NCBI RefSeq assembly: GCF_014695715.1
Contig: NZ_JACJOT010000016.1
Coordinates: forward strand, 124,001 to 188,000
Length of the DNA stretch: 64,000 nt
DNA from: Microcoleus sp. FACHB-68
Lineage (GTDB): Bacteria > Cyanobacteriota > Cyanobacteriia > Cyanobacteriales > Oscillatoriaceae
Reading direction: 5' to 3'
Shown: positions 27,134 to 37,239 of the stretch, in pieces
Numbering within the stretch: position 1 is the first letter of the stretch
Layout of the letters: every line of letters begins with the position of its first letter
The notes under the pieces: generated by a model
The model's database searches: none
What the model saw: only the letters and a program-made list of their open reading frames with translations
What the model was told of the DNA's origin: nothing
Translations under genes and position numbers: made by a program

Positions 27134-27470
27134 AAACGGTCGAGGCTTTTGCGATTACCAACAGGGTTTTTCAAGAGTTTTTTAACCACAGATGCACACA
27201 GATAAACACAGATGGGTTAAGGGTTGGGAGGATAATATTTTTAGTTTTTTTGATGTTTTAAGATTATGAGGTTGTGATCTGCGGTTTTTTGGGAAGGTTG
27301 GGGTTTTTATCGGTAATATAATTATTTGGGTTGCTGTCGAGAAATTTTGCAACCAGAAAATTGGTAATTTTTAAAGGTGGGTTATCGGTAGGGTGCTGTT
27401 GGCTCCGATTGAATTAGAGTGAGGTAGGATCTAGCTAATCGAGCAAAGCAGTTAAACAGGGAATGCAATT
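27134..27470. other. Intergenic region with a dispersed repeat
   Basis: This 337-base gap holds a copy of the 10-bp-period repeat (27181-27223) near its left end. The remainder, T-rich around 27240-27320, shows no gene; the promoter of the following dehydrogenase should lie at its right end. Confidence 0.55.
27181..27223 (-). repeat. Dispersed intergenic repeat with 10-bp period (copy 2)
   Basis: ACAGATG, ACAGATA and ACAGATG units at 10-base spacing sit between TTTAACC and GGGTTAAGG. It is the reverse-complement orientation of the copy at 22271-22302. Confidence 0.75.
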
Positions 27471-28472
27471 ATGAAAGCAGTGGTGATGACCGCAGCCGGC
27501 GATCCAGAAGTCTTGCAATTACAAGATATTCCACAACCGAATATTGAAAAAGATACAGAAATTTTAGTGCGGTTAAAAGCAGCCGGGGTTAATCCCATCG
27601 ATACTAAACTTCGTAAACGGGGGACTTTTTACCCTGATCAAACACCGGCAGTTTTGGGATGCGACGGTGCCGGCATTGTGGAAGCAACCGGCAGTGCTGT
27701 TAGTAAGTTTAATGCCGGCGATGAAGTTTATTTCTGCAATGGTGGACTTGGTGGCTCTACCGGCAACTATGCAGAATATGCGGTTATTGATGAGCGCTTT
27801 GCAGCTAAAAAACCGGCTTCATTGAGCTTTGCTGAAGCCGCAGCAGCGCCTCTGGTTCTGTTGACGGCTTGGGAAGCGCTTTATGATCGCGCACGCTTGC
27901 AAGCCGGCCAAAAAGTGTTAATTCATGCCGGTGCCGGTGGGGTTGGTCATGTGGCAATTCAACTGGCAAAATTGCAAGGTGCTGAGGTTTGCACAACGGT
28001 GGGAGATGAAGAAAAAGCGGAGTTTGTCCGGCAACTCGGTGCTGATTTAGCGATTTTGTACAAAGAAACGGACTTTGTTCAAGCAACTTTAGACTGGACG
28101 GATGGAGAAGGTGCGGATATTGTTTTCGATACCGTTGGGGGAGAAACGTTTTATAAAAGTTGTCCAGCGGTGCGAGTTTATGGCGATATTGTCACCATTT
28201 TAGAGCCAGCACCTGAAGATGGAAATTTGAAAGTCGCTCGGCTACGAAACTTGCGAATTAGTCTAGAACTGATGCTCACACCGATGTTTCAAGGCTTGGC
28301 GAAATATCAGGAAGATCAGGCAAAGATTTTGCAACAATGTGCCACTCTGATTGATGAGGGCCGGCTCAAAATTCATTTGGGTAAAACGTTTCCATTGCAA
28401 GAGGCTGTAGCAGCTCATCGACTCCAAGAAACGGGTTCGATGACTGGCAAGATTGTCTTGCTGATCGACTAA
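27471..28472 (+). CDS. Zinc-independent medium-chain dehydrogenase, NADPH:quinone reductase type
   Basis: This 333-residue MDR-superfamily oxidoreductase has an N-terminal GroES-like domain (GVNPIDTKLRKRG) and the nucleotide-binding motif HAGAGGVGHVAIQLAK. The zinc-ligand cysteines of alcohol dehydrogenases are absent, and the pattern fits the quinone oxidoreductase (zeta-crystallin) subgroup, which reduces quinones or enones with NADPH. The exact substrate is unknown. It appears monocistronic. Confidence 0.86.
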   Translation: MKAVVMTAAGDPEVLQLQDIPQPNIEKDTEILVRLKAAGVNPIDTKLRKRGTFYPDQTPAVLGCDGAGIVEATGSAVSKFNAGDEVYFCNGGLGGSTGNYAEYAVIDERFAAKKPASLSFAEAAAAPLVLLTAWEALYDRARLQAGQKVLIHAGAGGVGHVAIQLAKLQGAEVCTTVGDEEKAEFVRQLGADLAILYKETDFVQATLDWTDGEGADIVFDTVGGETFYKSCPAVRVYGDIVTILEPAPEDGNLKVARLRNLRISLELMLTPMFQGLAKYQEDQAKILQQCATLIDEGRLKIHLGKTFPLQEAVAAHRLQETGSMTGKIVLLID

Positions 28473-28776
28473 TAATTCTTTGGGTTGTCTGTCGTTCACG
28501 CCTAGCCTTGTTAAAGTAATTTAAGCGGCTATAGGGTGATTCACAACAAGTTGATCGATGTCGCGCATTGAACTTTAATTTATCAGTAGGGTGGGTTAAG
28601 CGAAGCGCAACCCATCCTACTAAACTGGCTTAAATTTAATCGTATTTGTGAAAAAACGACATAGTCATTGTAAAAACTTATTAAAGTTTCGTTTTTTTAG
28701 AGCAAGCGCAGCCATAGCCCCTTAACAGACAACGGATGCTGAAGCTATCCTGTAAGAGCAAGCTTTGGCGCTTAAC
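28473..28776. other. Intergenic region with a REP-like palindrome
   Basis: The gap before the giant haemagglutinin gene contains the hairpin element at 28586-28620. No gene is seen. The promoter of the giant gene presumably lies in 28630-28760. Confidence 0.55.
28586..28620. repeat. REP-like palindromic element
   Basis: GTAGGGTGGGTT and AACCCATCCTAC form a 12-base stem with one non-Watson-Crick pair around an 11-base centre (aagcgaagcgc). The right arm CCCATCCTAC recurs at about 49025-49034, and a related hairpin with GTAGGGG/CCCCTAC arms lies at 42092-42121. Confidence 0.7.
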
Positions 28777-31700
28777 ATGAACAATTTACATAAGTCAACC
28801 CTCAAAGTACGCAAATCAAAAGGAGTTCGGCGGTTTTCGAGTTCTGTTTTTGTGTTGAGTTTGTCCTGTTTACTGATGCCTTCACAAGTGCCGGCACAAT
28901 CGATTAAACCGGCAACTGATGGAACCAACACAACGACGACTCAAAACGGCAACACCATTAACATTACTGGAGGACAGCTCTCGAAGGATCAGGCGAATTT
29001 ATTCCATAGCTTTGAGCGCTTTGGCTTAAATTCAGGTGAGATTGCTAATTTTGTTTCTAATCCGCAAATTGAAAATATTTTAGGACGCATCAGCGGCGGT
29101 AACGCTTCCTATATCAACGGATTAATTCAAGTAACCGGCGGCAATTCCAACTTATTTTTAATGAATCCAGCCGGCATCGTATTTGGCCCAAATTCCAGCT
29201 TAAACGTGCCGGCTTCTTTCACGGCGACAACTGCCGGCGGAATTGGATTTGGATCACGTTGGTTTAGCGCTTCTGGAGTGAATGATTATGCGGCTTTAGT
29301 GGGGACTCCCAGCGCCTTTGCCTTCCCAATGAGTCATCCGGGTGGAATCGTCAATTTTGGTGATTTGAGCGTTTCCCAGGGGCAAAATCTCACCTTTTTA
29401 GGTGGCACAGTTATTAATACCGGAAACTTGAGGGCACCGGCAGGCAATATTACCCTGGCAGCAATCCCCGGAGACAGCCTCGTGCGTCTTTCTCAACAGG
29501 GACATTTATTAAGTTTAGAAGTTCAACCCATTGCAAATGTCGGCACGGCATCTTTACCAGAAAACTGGATCTTACCGATTCCATCTTTACCGCAGTTACT
29601 TACAGGTGGAAATATTAATCATGCAACAGAATTAACGGTTAATCCTGATGGTACGGTACAGTTAGCAGGGTCTGGAATTACTATCCCCACAAACAGCGGA
29701 ACAACAATTACAGCCGGCAATATTGATGTGTCTGCGGTAGCGGCAGGAAGTGGGGGAGAAGTTAACCTTTTTGGCGACAAAGTTGGGTTATTTAACGCCG
29801 GCATCAATGCTTCTGGTAGCAACGGCGGCGGAGATGTGCGAATTGGAGGAGATTACAAAGGTTTAGGAAGCGTCCCTAATGCCTTACGCACCTTTGTTAG
29901 CCGTGACTCCGTTATTAATGCCGATGCGTTGTTAAACGGGAATGGCGGACGAGTTATCGTCTGGGCGGATCAGACAATCGGCTTTTTTGGCCATCTGAGC
30001 GCTCGTGGCGGTAGCAATTCAGGCAATGGCGGGTTTGCAGAAGTATCCGGCAAACAAACACTAATTTTTCGAGGCAGTGCAGATTTAAGCGCGACTACAG
30101 GCAATTTCGGCAGTTTACTGCTCGATCCGGTAGATATCACTATTATTGATGGAAGTGCCGGTGCGAACGATCCCCAAGTAGCGGACGCTCAAATCCTCTC
30201 AGGAGAAGATGCCGGCACATCCTATACCATTTCTGAAACCGCACTGGAAACCCTATCAGGTAATAGTAATGTCCTCCTCGAAGCCAGCAATAATATTACA
30301 ATTAATGACTTAACAGACAATTTCCTCACTTTTCAACCTGGCACCGGCTCAATTACATTTACGGCGGATGCCGATAATGTTGGAGGCGGTTCTTTTTCAA
30401 TGAACACTAGCGACACAATTAGCGCTTTAGGGAGAAACTTAACCGTTTCTGGAGCTAGTATAACGGTAGGAAATATTATTACCAGTGATTCCAATGTTGC
30501 CCCAGCCGGCAGCATTAATTTAACTGCTAATAGCGGCAATCTTCAGATAGGAAATATTGATACTAAGGCTAATGATGATTTTTTAGGAGATTTGAATTTT
30601 CCAACTGGCGGGAATGTTACTTTATCCGCGCCAGTCGGCACAATTACAGCCGGCAATATTGAGGCGCAAGCCTACATTACGGGTTCTTATAGTGGTAACG
30701 GGGGTCAGGTTAATATTAGTGCTGGCGGCAATATTCAAACAGGCGATATTATCGCATCTAGTGGCAGCGGCAATGGGGGCAAGATTACCCTGAACAGCAG
30801 TAGCGGTGATATACTGGCAGGGAATTTATACTCAGTAAGTTATGCCGCTGGGAACGGCAGCGATATTAGCCTCACTGCTAGCGGAAGCATCTTTACAAAT
30901 TATATCCTTGCCTATGGGAGTTTTCCCACTCCGGGAGGAAGCATTCAATTAACGAGCAGCAATGGCATTATTAATCTCAATAGCGATGTAGAAACTAACA
31001 ATAATCCTATCGTTTTCAACAGCCCAGTTGTTATTAACAATAACATCATTATTAGGAACAGAGACATATCAGGAAATATTTCATTTAACAATACGGTGAA
31101 CGGTAGCTTCGATCTGGCGGTTAATGCCGGCACCGGCACCATCAGTTTTGCAAATGCGGTAGGCGATAGCGCTGCATTGGGCAATTTAACGCTAACGGGT
31201 GATGAGATTAACTTTGCCAGCTCTGTATCTGGAACTGGTAGCCTTACCCTCCAGCCGTTTACAGTTAATCAGCCGATTACCATCGGGGCTGCTGATAGCG
31301 CTAACACCGGAATCTTGGATATTACCGATACAGAGATCGGCGTTTTGCAAGATGGTTTTAGTGCCATCACTATCGGACGCGATAACAGCAGCGGTGCCAT
31401 CTCTTTAGGAAATAACGTTATCTTTAATGATCCACTAATTTTGCGCTCACCTGTAGGTGCCGGCACTATCAGCACCAATGGTTTTACCCTCAACGCTCCT
31501 TCCTTGAGCGCAATTGTCGGCAGCAATATAACAGTCAATAGCAATATCACCACCAATGGAAATATCGATCTCATTGCTGATGCCGACGGGACAGGTAATG
31601 GCACACTTTCTATCAGCAATGCCACGATTAATACAAACGGTGGCAACCTCACGGGTAACGGTATAAGCAATGTTTCAGCCAGTGAAGGGGTTAGTATCCT

Positions 31701-34700
31701 CAATAGCAGCATTAATGCTGGAGGTGGAAACATTGCACTCACCGGCACAGGAGCATCCACGGGTTCGGGTAATGAAGGCATTTACATTAGTAACAGCCAG
31801 GTGCAAACAAACGGCGCGGGAACGATTCAACTAACAGGCACCGGCGGTGTTGGGGACAGTGCCAATCATGGGATAAACCTGACTGGAGCCGGTTCCAGGG
31901 TGAGTTCAGCGGATGGAGATATCACACTCACAGGTGCCGGTAATGGCACTGGGAACTTCAACCTAGGAATTTATCTTGACAGCGGTGCGGTGGTGCAATC
32001 CACCGGCACAGGGAATATTACGCTCAATGGCACCGGCTCTCCTAGCGGCACCGGAAACAATAACACCGCGATCAATCTTTCTAACAGTACAGTGCAAGCC
32101 ACCGGCACCGGCAGCGTCACACTCCAAGGTAGCGGCGGTAATGGAGCAACTGGTAATATTGGCATCGATCATACCAATGACTCGATTATTAGCTCCACCA
32201 GTGGGAATATCAACCTGACAGGTACAGGCAGCGGCATTGATGACGGTTTCGGCATTGAAATTCGCAGCGGGGCTACAGTCGATTCCACAGCCGGTGGGGA
32301 TATTTCCCTAACAGGAAACAGCACGGCGACGGGCAGCCAGAACCACGGCATTATCCTCCGCCAGTATTCAAGCACCAATAGCGGCACTGTGCAAACCACA
32401 GGCGGCAATATTAGCCTCAATGGCACCGGCTCTGCTAATGCTATTGGAACTGGAAACACTGGCATCGCGCTTTATGGCGGGGCATTGGTGCAAACTAGCG
32501 GCATCGGCACAGTTTCCTTTGAAGGGATTGCCGGCAATTCAACCTCAGCCGGCATTGGGATCGATGTGGCAGGCATTAACTCAATGATCGGTGCCGTAGA
32601 TGGGGATATTAGGCTTACAGGTACTGGCAACGGCGGTAGTAACGGTTTTGGTATAGAAGTTCAAAACGGCGGTGCAGTGCGCTCTACAGGCGTTGGGAAT
32701 ATTTTTCTAACGGGGAACAGCACAGGAGCCGGCAGTCATAACCACGGTATTATTTTTCGCAATAGCGGCATCATAGAAACAACCGGCACCGGCAATATTA
32801 GCCTGACTGGCACCGCTTCTGCCAACGCCACAGGCAACGGCAGTACCGGCATCATCCTTTTTAGCGGCGCGACAGTGCGAGCCACGGGTTCGGGTAGTAT
32901 CACCCTTGAGGGGACTGGTGGCAGTAGTGAACCGCAAGTTGGTGTGGGTATCGATCTGGGGGATATTAATTCCCTGATTAGCGCTATAGATGGGGATATT
33001 CGGCTGACGGGTACAGGGAAAGGTGGCAATGAAGGTTACGGGATAGAAATCCGAGACAGTGCCACAGTGCGCTCTACAGGCGTTGGAAATATTTTTCTGA
33101 CGGGAACGAGTGAAGCGACGGGCAGCAATAACAACGGCATTATATTACGCAGCCTCTTTTCAACGAATAACGGCATTGTCGAAGCAACCGGCATGGGAAA
33201 TATTAGCCTCACCGGCACAGGTGCAAATGGTGCGGCAGGAATTCTGGTGCAAAATGGCTCGATTAACCCGACAGGAGTCGGCGCTACCGGCACGGTTACG
33301 TTAAGTGCCGATGAAATTGATTTACAAGGCAATACCCAAATTAGAGGCACCGGCAGCCTCGTGTTGCAGCAGCTCACTCCCAGTTTAGGCATGACTGTCG
33401 GCGGCACTGTGGCAGACACTCGCTTGAATTTAGACTCCGGCGAATTGAATACCTTACAAAATGGATTTTCCCAAATTTTTATCGGAAGCGCTAATAGCAG
33501 CGGCGTTATTACTCAGACAGGAAATTTAACGTTTAATGATCCGGTAACGATACGTTCCCTCGCTCCCGGTGGCTCGATTAATTTTACCAGCGGCACCCTC
33601 AGCGGCACGGATAACGCCACGATTACGCTCTCTGCCGATAGAGATATTATCGCCGGCAATATTATAAATCCAGGTCGAGCGGTGACTGCAACCAGCACCA
33701 CCGGCAGCATCAACACCAGTGCCGGCACAATTAACACGAGCAACAGCACGGGTAATGGCGGTGAGATTCGCCTAGAAGCACTCACCGGCAACGTCTACTC
33801 AGGCAACTTAAACGCTTCTGGATCAACCGGCGGCGGCAATATCACAGTGCTGGGTGCAGGAGTTATTAATGCCGGTGATATCAACTCCAGCACTACATCG
33901 GGTAAAGCCGGTGATGTAATAATCGACCCCATTGATATTACGGTTAATACTATTAATGCCGAAAGCGCTTCCGGTACAGGCGGTAATGTTACGGTTGAAG
34001 CGAGTAATTTTATTCGGGTTCCAGGCTCGTTTTCCTCAAACTTCTGCCTAAATGGTTGCAGTATTTCCTCTGCCGGTGGTGCAGCAAATGGCGAGATAGT
34101 GATTCGGCATGGCGGCGGTTATCCGGTTAATCAACCCTTTGTTGTCGGTGATGCCACAACCAACGGCACGGCTGCTGCAATTGTTGGCAGTTCAACAAAT
34201 GCCATCTCCCCCATTCAATCGTTTCCCGGCCCTTATACTCAAGGCAATATTCAAATCATTACCACGCCGGCACCCATTCCTGAACCGACTTTCATTCCTG
34301 AACCGACACCGACACCCACAATTACTCCAGCACCGCCACCAATTCCTGAACCGACACCGGCACCCACAATTACTCCAGCGCCTACACCCATTCCCCAACC
34401 CACACCGACACCCACAATTACTCCAACGCCTACACCCATTCCTGAACCTACACCGACACCCACAATTACTCCAGCGCCTATACCCATTCCCGAACCTACC
34501 CCAGCACCAACTCCTGAACCTACCCCAGCGCCGGCACCCATTCCCGAACCCACACCGGCACCAACTATTACTCCAGCGCCAAATAGTAACTGTACAGGGG
34601 TTAACTGTAATGTCTCCCCCCCAACGGAGGTTCAAACACGCACACCATCGACACAGGTGCCAAATGCGGCTAACAACCAGCCAATTTTGGTTATTGAGCC

Positions 34701-36450
34701 TCAAATCGTACCAAACCTTAACACTCCTCCCTCAGAGACAGTAACGACTCCCATCAATACCGGCACAGCCAGCAATCCTGTTTTATCAACGACTCCTATA
34801 AATACCGGCACAGCCAGCAATCCTGTTTTATCAACGACTCCTATAAATACCGGCACAGCCAGCAATCCTGTTTTATCAGGCAGTGGTAACGTCGCTCCTA
34901 CAGTGCCGGCAATAGGCGGGGAACTGGCTGAGCCGGTTGGGATTGGTACACCCTCTCCAGCCGTGCCGGCAATAGGTGGGGAACTGGCTCAAGCAGAAAA
35001 CCCACTTGCCACGGGAAATACAAGCAACTCCCAAATCTCCGAACTCCCCACAGAGGGTTCAAACTGGGTAGGGCGAGGCAGCATAAAGGCAGCAGTCCCC
35101 CACAAGGTAGGTTCTCTGGCAGGAGAGATTGAGGTTTTTGGCTCCCGCGAAGGTTCCAATCTGTCACAGCGAATGTCGGGTATGCCCGATGCCGGTGCTG
35201 AAGTCAACCTCGCTACACTGGTAAAAAATAACCTCGCTTCCGGGAATATCGAGGCAGCAGTCCCGCAGATCGAGCAACTTCAGAGTCAGGAAGTTGGGGA
35301 TTACTATGAGATGGAAGCCCCCACCTTGATGACTGCGGAAAGTATTCAAGAGGTTCTCAAAACAATTGCCCGTGAAATCGGCAACCGCTCAGCCATTATT
35401 TATGTAATAGCCCAGCCAGAGCAATTAGAACTCATCTTGTTTACAGCAGAAGGCAAACCAATTCACAAGAGTGTTCCTATCCCGGAAGAGACTGTGCTGC
35501 AAGTGGCTGAGCAGTTTCGCCATCAAATCACCAATCCCTTAAAACTCAATAGCACCGGCTATTTGCTCAATGCCCAACAACTTTATCAGTGGATCATCGC
35601 CCCCCTAGAGCCGGAGCTAAAAGCCCAAGGCATTGAGACGCTGCTGTTTTCAATGGATGCAGGCTTGCGATCCTTACCCATTGCAGCTTTACATAATGGC
35701 AAACAATTTTTAATTGAAAAGTACAATTTTAGCCTGATCCCCAGTATGACGCTGACTGATTTACGCTATGAATCTGTACAAAATATGCCGATTTTGGCAA
35801 TGGGAGCTTCAGAATTTAATGAGCTTCCAGATTTGCCGGCGGTGCCATTAGAATTAGCTAACATCGCCCAAGAAACACAGTCAAAAGATTATTACCTTAA
35901 TCAAAAATTCACCTTACAAAACTTGCAATCTCTCCGAGAAAACTACCCCTATGGGATTATTCACTTGGCAACGCATGGCGAATTTAATTCGGGAAATGCC
36001 AGTAATTCCTACATTCAAATGTGGGACAAAAAGTTACAAATGAATCAACTGCGGCAAATGGATTGGAATAATCCCCAAGTGCAGTTATTGGTGCTAAGTG
36101 CCTGTCGCACGGCGGTAGGCGATAAGCAGGCAGAGTTAGGCTTTGCCGGCTTAGCAGTCGGTGCCGGCGTCAAATCGGCAATGGCGAGTTTGTGGTATGT
36201 CAGTGATAAAGGTACGTTGGCGCTGATGAGTGAGTTTTACCGGCAGCTTAAAACCGCTCCGATCAAATCGGAAGCTCTCAGGCAGGCGCAACTGGCTATG
36301 CTCAGTGGTCAAATCTATCTACAAGATGGTGAGTTGATAACACCTAAAGAACGCCTCGCGTCGCCCTCTTCTCTAGCACAGAAGCAGAGCCAGTTACTCA
36401 AACATCCTTACTTTTGGGCCGGCTTTACAATGATTGGTAGTCCGTGGTAG
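28777..36450 (+). CDS. Giant exported haemagglutinin-like protein with C-terminal CHAT protease domain
   Basis: This protein of about 2,557 residues starts at ATG 28777; a TTG four codons earlier is possible. A signal peptide (SSSVFVLSLSCLLMPSQVPA) precedes a two-partner-secretion domain (about 34-270, with LFLMNPAGIVFGPNSSL). A region to about 1800 is built of Gly/Thr/Asn beta-helix repeats (GNISLTGTG, GVGNIFLTG) with longer units near 131 residues. A Pro/Thr stalk (about 1831-1938), a 15-residue tandem repeat and spacer sequence lead to a CHAT caspase-like domain (about 2190-2557) with His2400 in LATHGEF and Cys2443 in LSACRTA. TPS proteins cross the outer membrane through a TpsB porin; none is encoded in this window. 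Substrate unknown. Confidence 0.92.
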   Translation: MNNLHKSTLKVRKSKGVRRFSSSVFVLSLSCLLMPSQVPAQSIKPATDGTNTTTTQNGNTINITGGQLSKDQANLFHSFERFGLNSGEIANFVSNPQIENILGRISGGNASYINGLIQVTGGNSNLFLMNPAGIVFGPNSSLNVPASFTATTAGGIGFGSRWFSASGVNDYAALVGTPSAFAFPMSHPGGIVNFGDLSVSQGQNLTFLGGTVINTGNLRAPAGNITLAAIPGDSLVRLSQQGHLLSLEVQPIANVGTASLPENWILPIPSLPQLLTGGNINHATELTVNPDGTVQLAGSGITIPTNSGTTITAGNIDVSAVAAGSGGEVNLFGDKVGLFNAGINASGSNGGGDVRIGGDYKGLGSVPNALRTFVSRDSVINADALLNGNGGRVIVWADQTIGFFGHLSARGGSNSGNGGFAEVSGKQTLIFRGSADLSATTGNFGSLLLDPVDITIIDGSAGANDPQVADAQILSGEDAGTSYTISETALETLSGNSNVLLEASNNITINDLTDNFLTFQPGTGSITFTADADNVGGGSFSMNTSDTISALGRNLTVSGASITVGNIITSDSNVAPAGSINLTANSGNLQIGNIDTKANDDFLGDLNFPTGGNVTLSAPVGTITAGNIEAQAYITGSYSGNGGQVNISAGGNIQTGDIIASSGSGNGGKITLNSSSGDILAGNLYSVSYAAGNGSDISLTASGSIFTNYILAYGSFPTPGGSIQLTSSNGIINLNSDVETNNNPIVFNSPVVINNNIIIRNRDISGNISFNNTVNGSFDLAVNAGTGTISFANAVGDSAALGNLTLTGDEINFASSVSGTGSLTLQPFTVNQPITIGAADSANTGILDITDTEIGVLQDGFSAITIGRDNSSGAISLGNNVIFNDPLILRSPVGAGTISTNGFTLNAPSLSAIVGSNITVNSNITTNGNIDLIADADGTGNGTLSISNATINTNGGNLTGNGISNVSASEGVSILNSSINAGGGNIALTGTGASTGSGNEGIYISNSQVQTNGAGTIQLTGTGGVGDSANHGINLTGAGSRVSSADGDITLTGAGNGTGNFNLGIYLDSGAVVQSTGTGNITLNGTGSPSGTGNNNTAINLSNSTVQATGTGSVTLQGSGGNGATGNIGIDHTNDSIISSTSGNINLTGTGSGIDDGFGIEIRSGATVDSTAGGDISLTGNSTATGSQNHGIILRQYSSTNSGTVQTTGGNISLNGTGSANAIGTGNTGIALYGGALVQTSGIGTVSFEGIAGNSTSAGIGIDVAGINSMIGAVDGDIRLTGTGNGGSNGFGIEVQNGGAVRSTGVGNIFLTGNSTGAGSHNHGIIFRNSGIIETTGTGNISLTGTASANATGNGSTGIILFSGATVRATGSGSITLEGTGGSSEPQVGVGIDLGDINSLISAIDGDIRLTGTGKGGNEGYGIEIRDSATVRSTGVGNIFLTGTSEATGSNNNGIILRSLFSTNNGIVEATGMGNISLTGTGANGAAGILVQNGSINPTGVGATGTVTLSADEIDLQGNTQIRGTGSLVLQQLTPSLGMTVGGTVADTRLNLDSGELNTLQNGFSQIFIGSANSSGVITQTGNLTFNDPVTIRSLAPGGSINFTSGTLSGTDNATITLSADRDIIAGNIINPGRAVTATSTTGSINTSAGTINTSNSTGNGGEIRLEALTGNVYSGNLNASGSTGGGNITVLGAGVINAGDINSSTTSGKAGDVIIDPIDITVNTINAESASGTGGNVTVEASNFIRVPGSFSSNFCLNGCSISSAGGAANGEIVIRHGGGYPVNQPFVVGDATTNGTAAAIVGSSTNAISPIQSFPGPYTQGNIQIITTPAPIPEPTFIPEPTPTPTITPAPPPIPEPTPAPTITPAPTPIPQPTPTPTITPTPTPIPEPTPTPTITPAPIPIPEPTPAPTPEPTPAPAPIPEPTPAPTITPAPNSNCTGVNCNVSPPTEVQTRTPSTQVPNAANNQPILVIEPQIVPNLNTPPSETVTTPINTGTASNPVLSTTPINTGTASNPVLSTTPINTGTASNPVLSGSGNVAPTVPAIGGELAEPVGIGTPSPAVPAIGGELAQAENPLATGNTSNSQISELPTEGSNWVGRGSIKAAVPHKVGSLAGEIEVFGSREGSNLSQRMSGMPDAGAEVNLATLVKNNLASGNIEAAVPQIEQLQSQEVGDYYEMEAPTLMTAESIQEVLKTIAREIGNRSAIIYVIAQPEQLELILFTAEGKPIHKSVPIPEETVLQVAEQFRHQITNPLKLNSTGYLLNAQQLYQWIIAPLEPELKAQGIETLLFSMDAGLRSLPIAALHNGKQFLIEKYNFSLIPSMTLTDLRYESVQNMPILAMGASEFNELPDLPAVPLELANIAQETQSKDYYLNQKFTLQNLQSLRENYPYGIIHLATHGEFNSGNASNSYIQMWDKKLQMNQLRQMDWNNPQVQLLVLSACRTAVGDKQAELGFAGLAVGAGVKSAMASLWYVSDKGTLALMSEFYRQLKTAPIKSEALRQAQLAMLSGQIYLQDGELITPKERLASPSSLAQKQSQLLKHPYFWAGFTMIGSPW
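34270..34590 (+). repeat. Proline-rich degenerate repeats in the giant gene
   Basis: Repeated codons for PEPTPTPTITPAPTPIP-type units form the stalk between the beta-helix and the C-terminal part. The units differ by silent and conservative changes (ACA/ACG/CCG). A long reading frame on the opposite strand here is a by-product of the repeat. Confidence 0.85.
34744..34878 (+). repeat. 45-bp tandem repeat, three copies
   Basis: Units at 34744, 34789 and 34834 each encode TTPINTGTASNPVLS. Copies 2 and 3 are identical at base level and copy 1 differs at two or three bases, indicating recent duplication inside the gene. Confidence 0.93.
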
Positions 36451-37239
36451 TTGTTTGATGATGTTAAAGTCAGTTGTGATTTAAAGGGGTACATCGGCTA
36501 CATTTTGTCAATTTAAAATTACCCAATGTCTTTTTTTTTTCAGGTTGCTATTTGTATTATTTTTTGCTTTGATGCTCGTAATTGTGGCAGCAACACCGAC
36601 AGCACTGGCAGCGAGCGCTTAGCCAGAAAAGACAGGTTTAAGCTTAAAATCGCGAAAAGGCCGGTTTCAATCAGCGATAATCTGTCATTGTGTTTCCCTC
36701 ACTGCTGCCGGCGCACCCACCCCATAACCCGCTGCCGGTTCAAAATTCGAGCTGTAGCGTCTGGTATGCGCTCTTAAGGTACTTCCTTCAGACAGCCTTA
36801 CAGTCACAGAAAATGTCCTTTTCTCCATGAAGTCGGGTAAAATCGTTTCTGGAACTGCTCTTTTAACGGCCAAACGCCCATCCCAGGCAACATTTAGCCG
36901 GCGACAGCCAGGGGTTGATTCGGACAATTTTTATGTCCAACGATTTATTTCAAAAAAAAGTAAATTTTATGAGCAATTTTTAAAAGCACTTTTAGTTAAC
37001 TATTTATTTCTAAATATTATATAAATTAATAAAAACTTTATAAATAAAGATTTGCAATTTTATGACACATCCTTGCCTTTGAGATAAGATATTAAATGAG
37101 TTTCCTCATCAGCACAAGTCATAATCGTCACGAATGAGTGAACGCTACGAATCGCAACAAACTGATAAAGCACAAAAATTAAGACAGTATAATAAGTTAA
37201 AAGCTTGAGTAGATCGAAGTAGTTGATTTGGTGGTTTTA
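36451..37239. other. Intergenic region with a broken signal-peptide frame
   Basis: This 789-base gap separates the giant gene from the histidine kinase. Besides the signal-peptide remnant (36526-36622), the rest shows no convincing gene; 36930-37110 is strongly AT-rich. The kinase promoter should be near the right end. Confidence 0.5.
36526..36622 (+). pseudogene. Signal-peptide remnant, frameshifted at a T10 run
   Basis: From 36545 one frame reads LLFVLFFALMLVIVAATPTA then LAASA and TAG, an ideal signal peptide ending in an ALA-type cleavage site. The nearest ATG (36526) is in another frame; the two are separated by ten consecutive T residues. Removing one T would give MSFFFRLLFVLF continuous with the signal peptide. 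Beyond the TAG the same frame stays open for about 37 codons. This looks like a decayed exported-protein gene, or a phase-variable one; a real peptide of about 25 residues from TTG 36545 is also possible. Confidence 0.35.

Noticed and set aside
34109-34744. Long frames on both strands over the proline-rich stalk
   Set aside because: They mirror the repeat periodicity of the giant gene and lack starts or domains.
36827-37024. 65-codon frame before the multi-PAS kinase
   Set aside because: AT-rich, no ribosome site, no similarity pattern.
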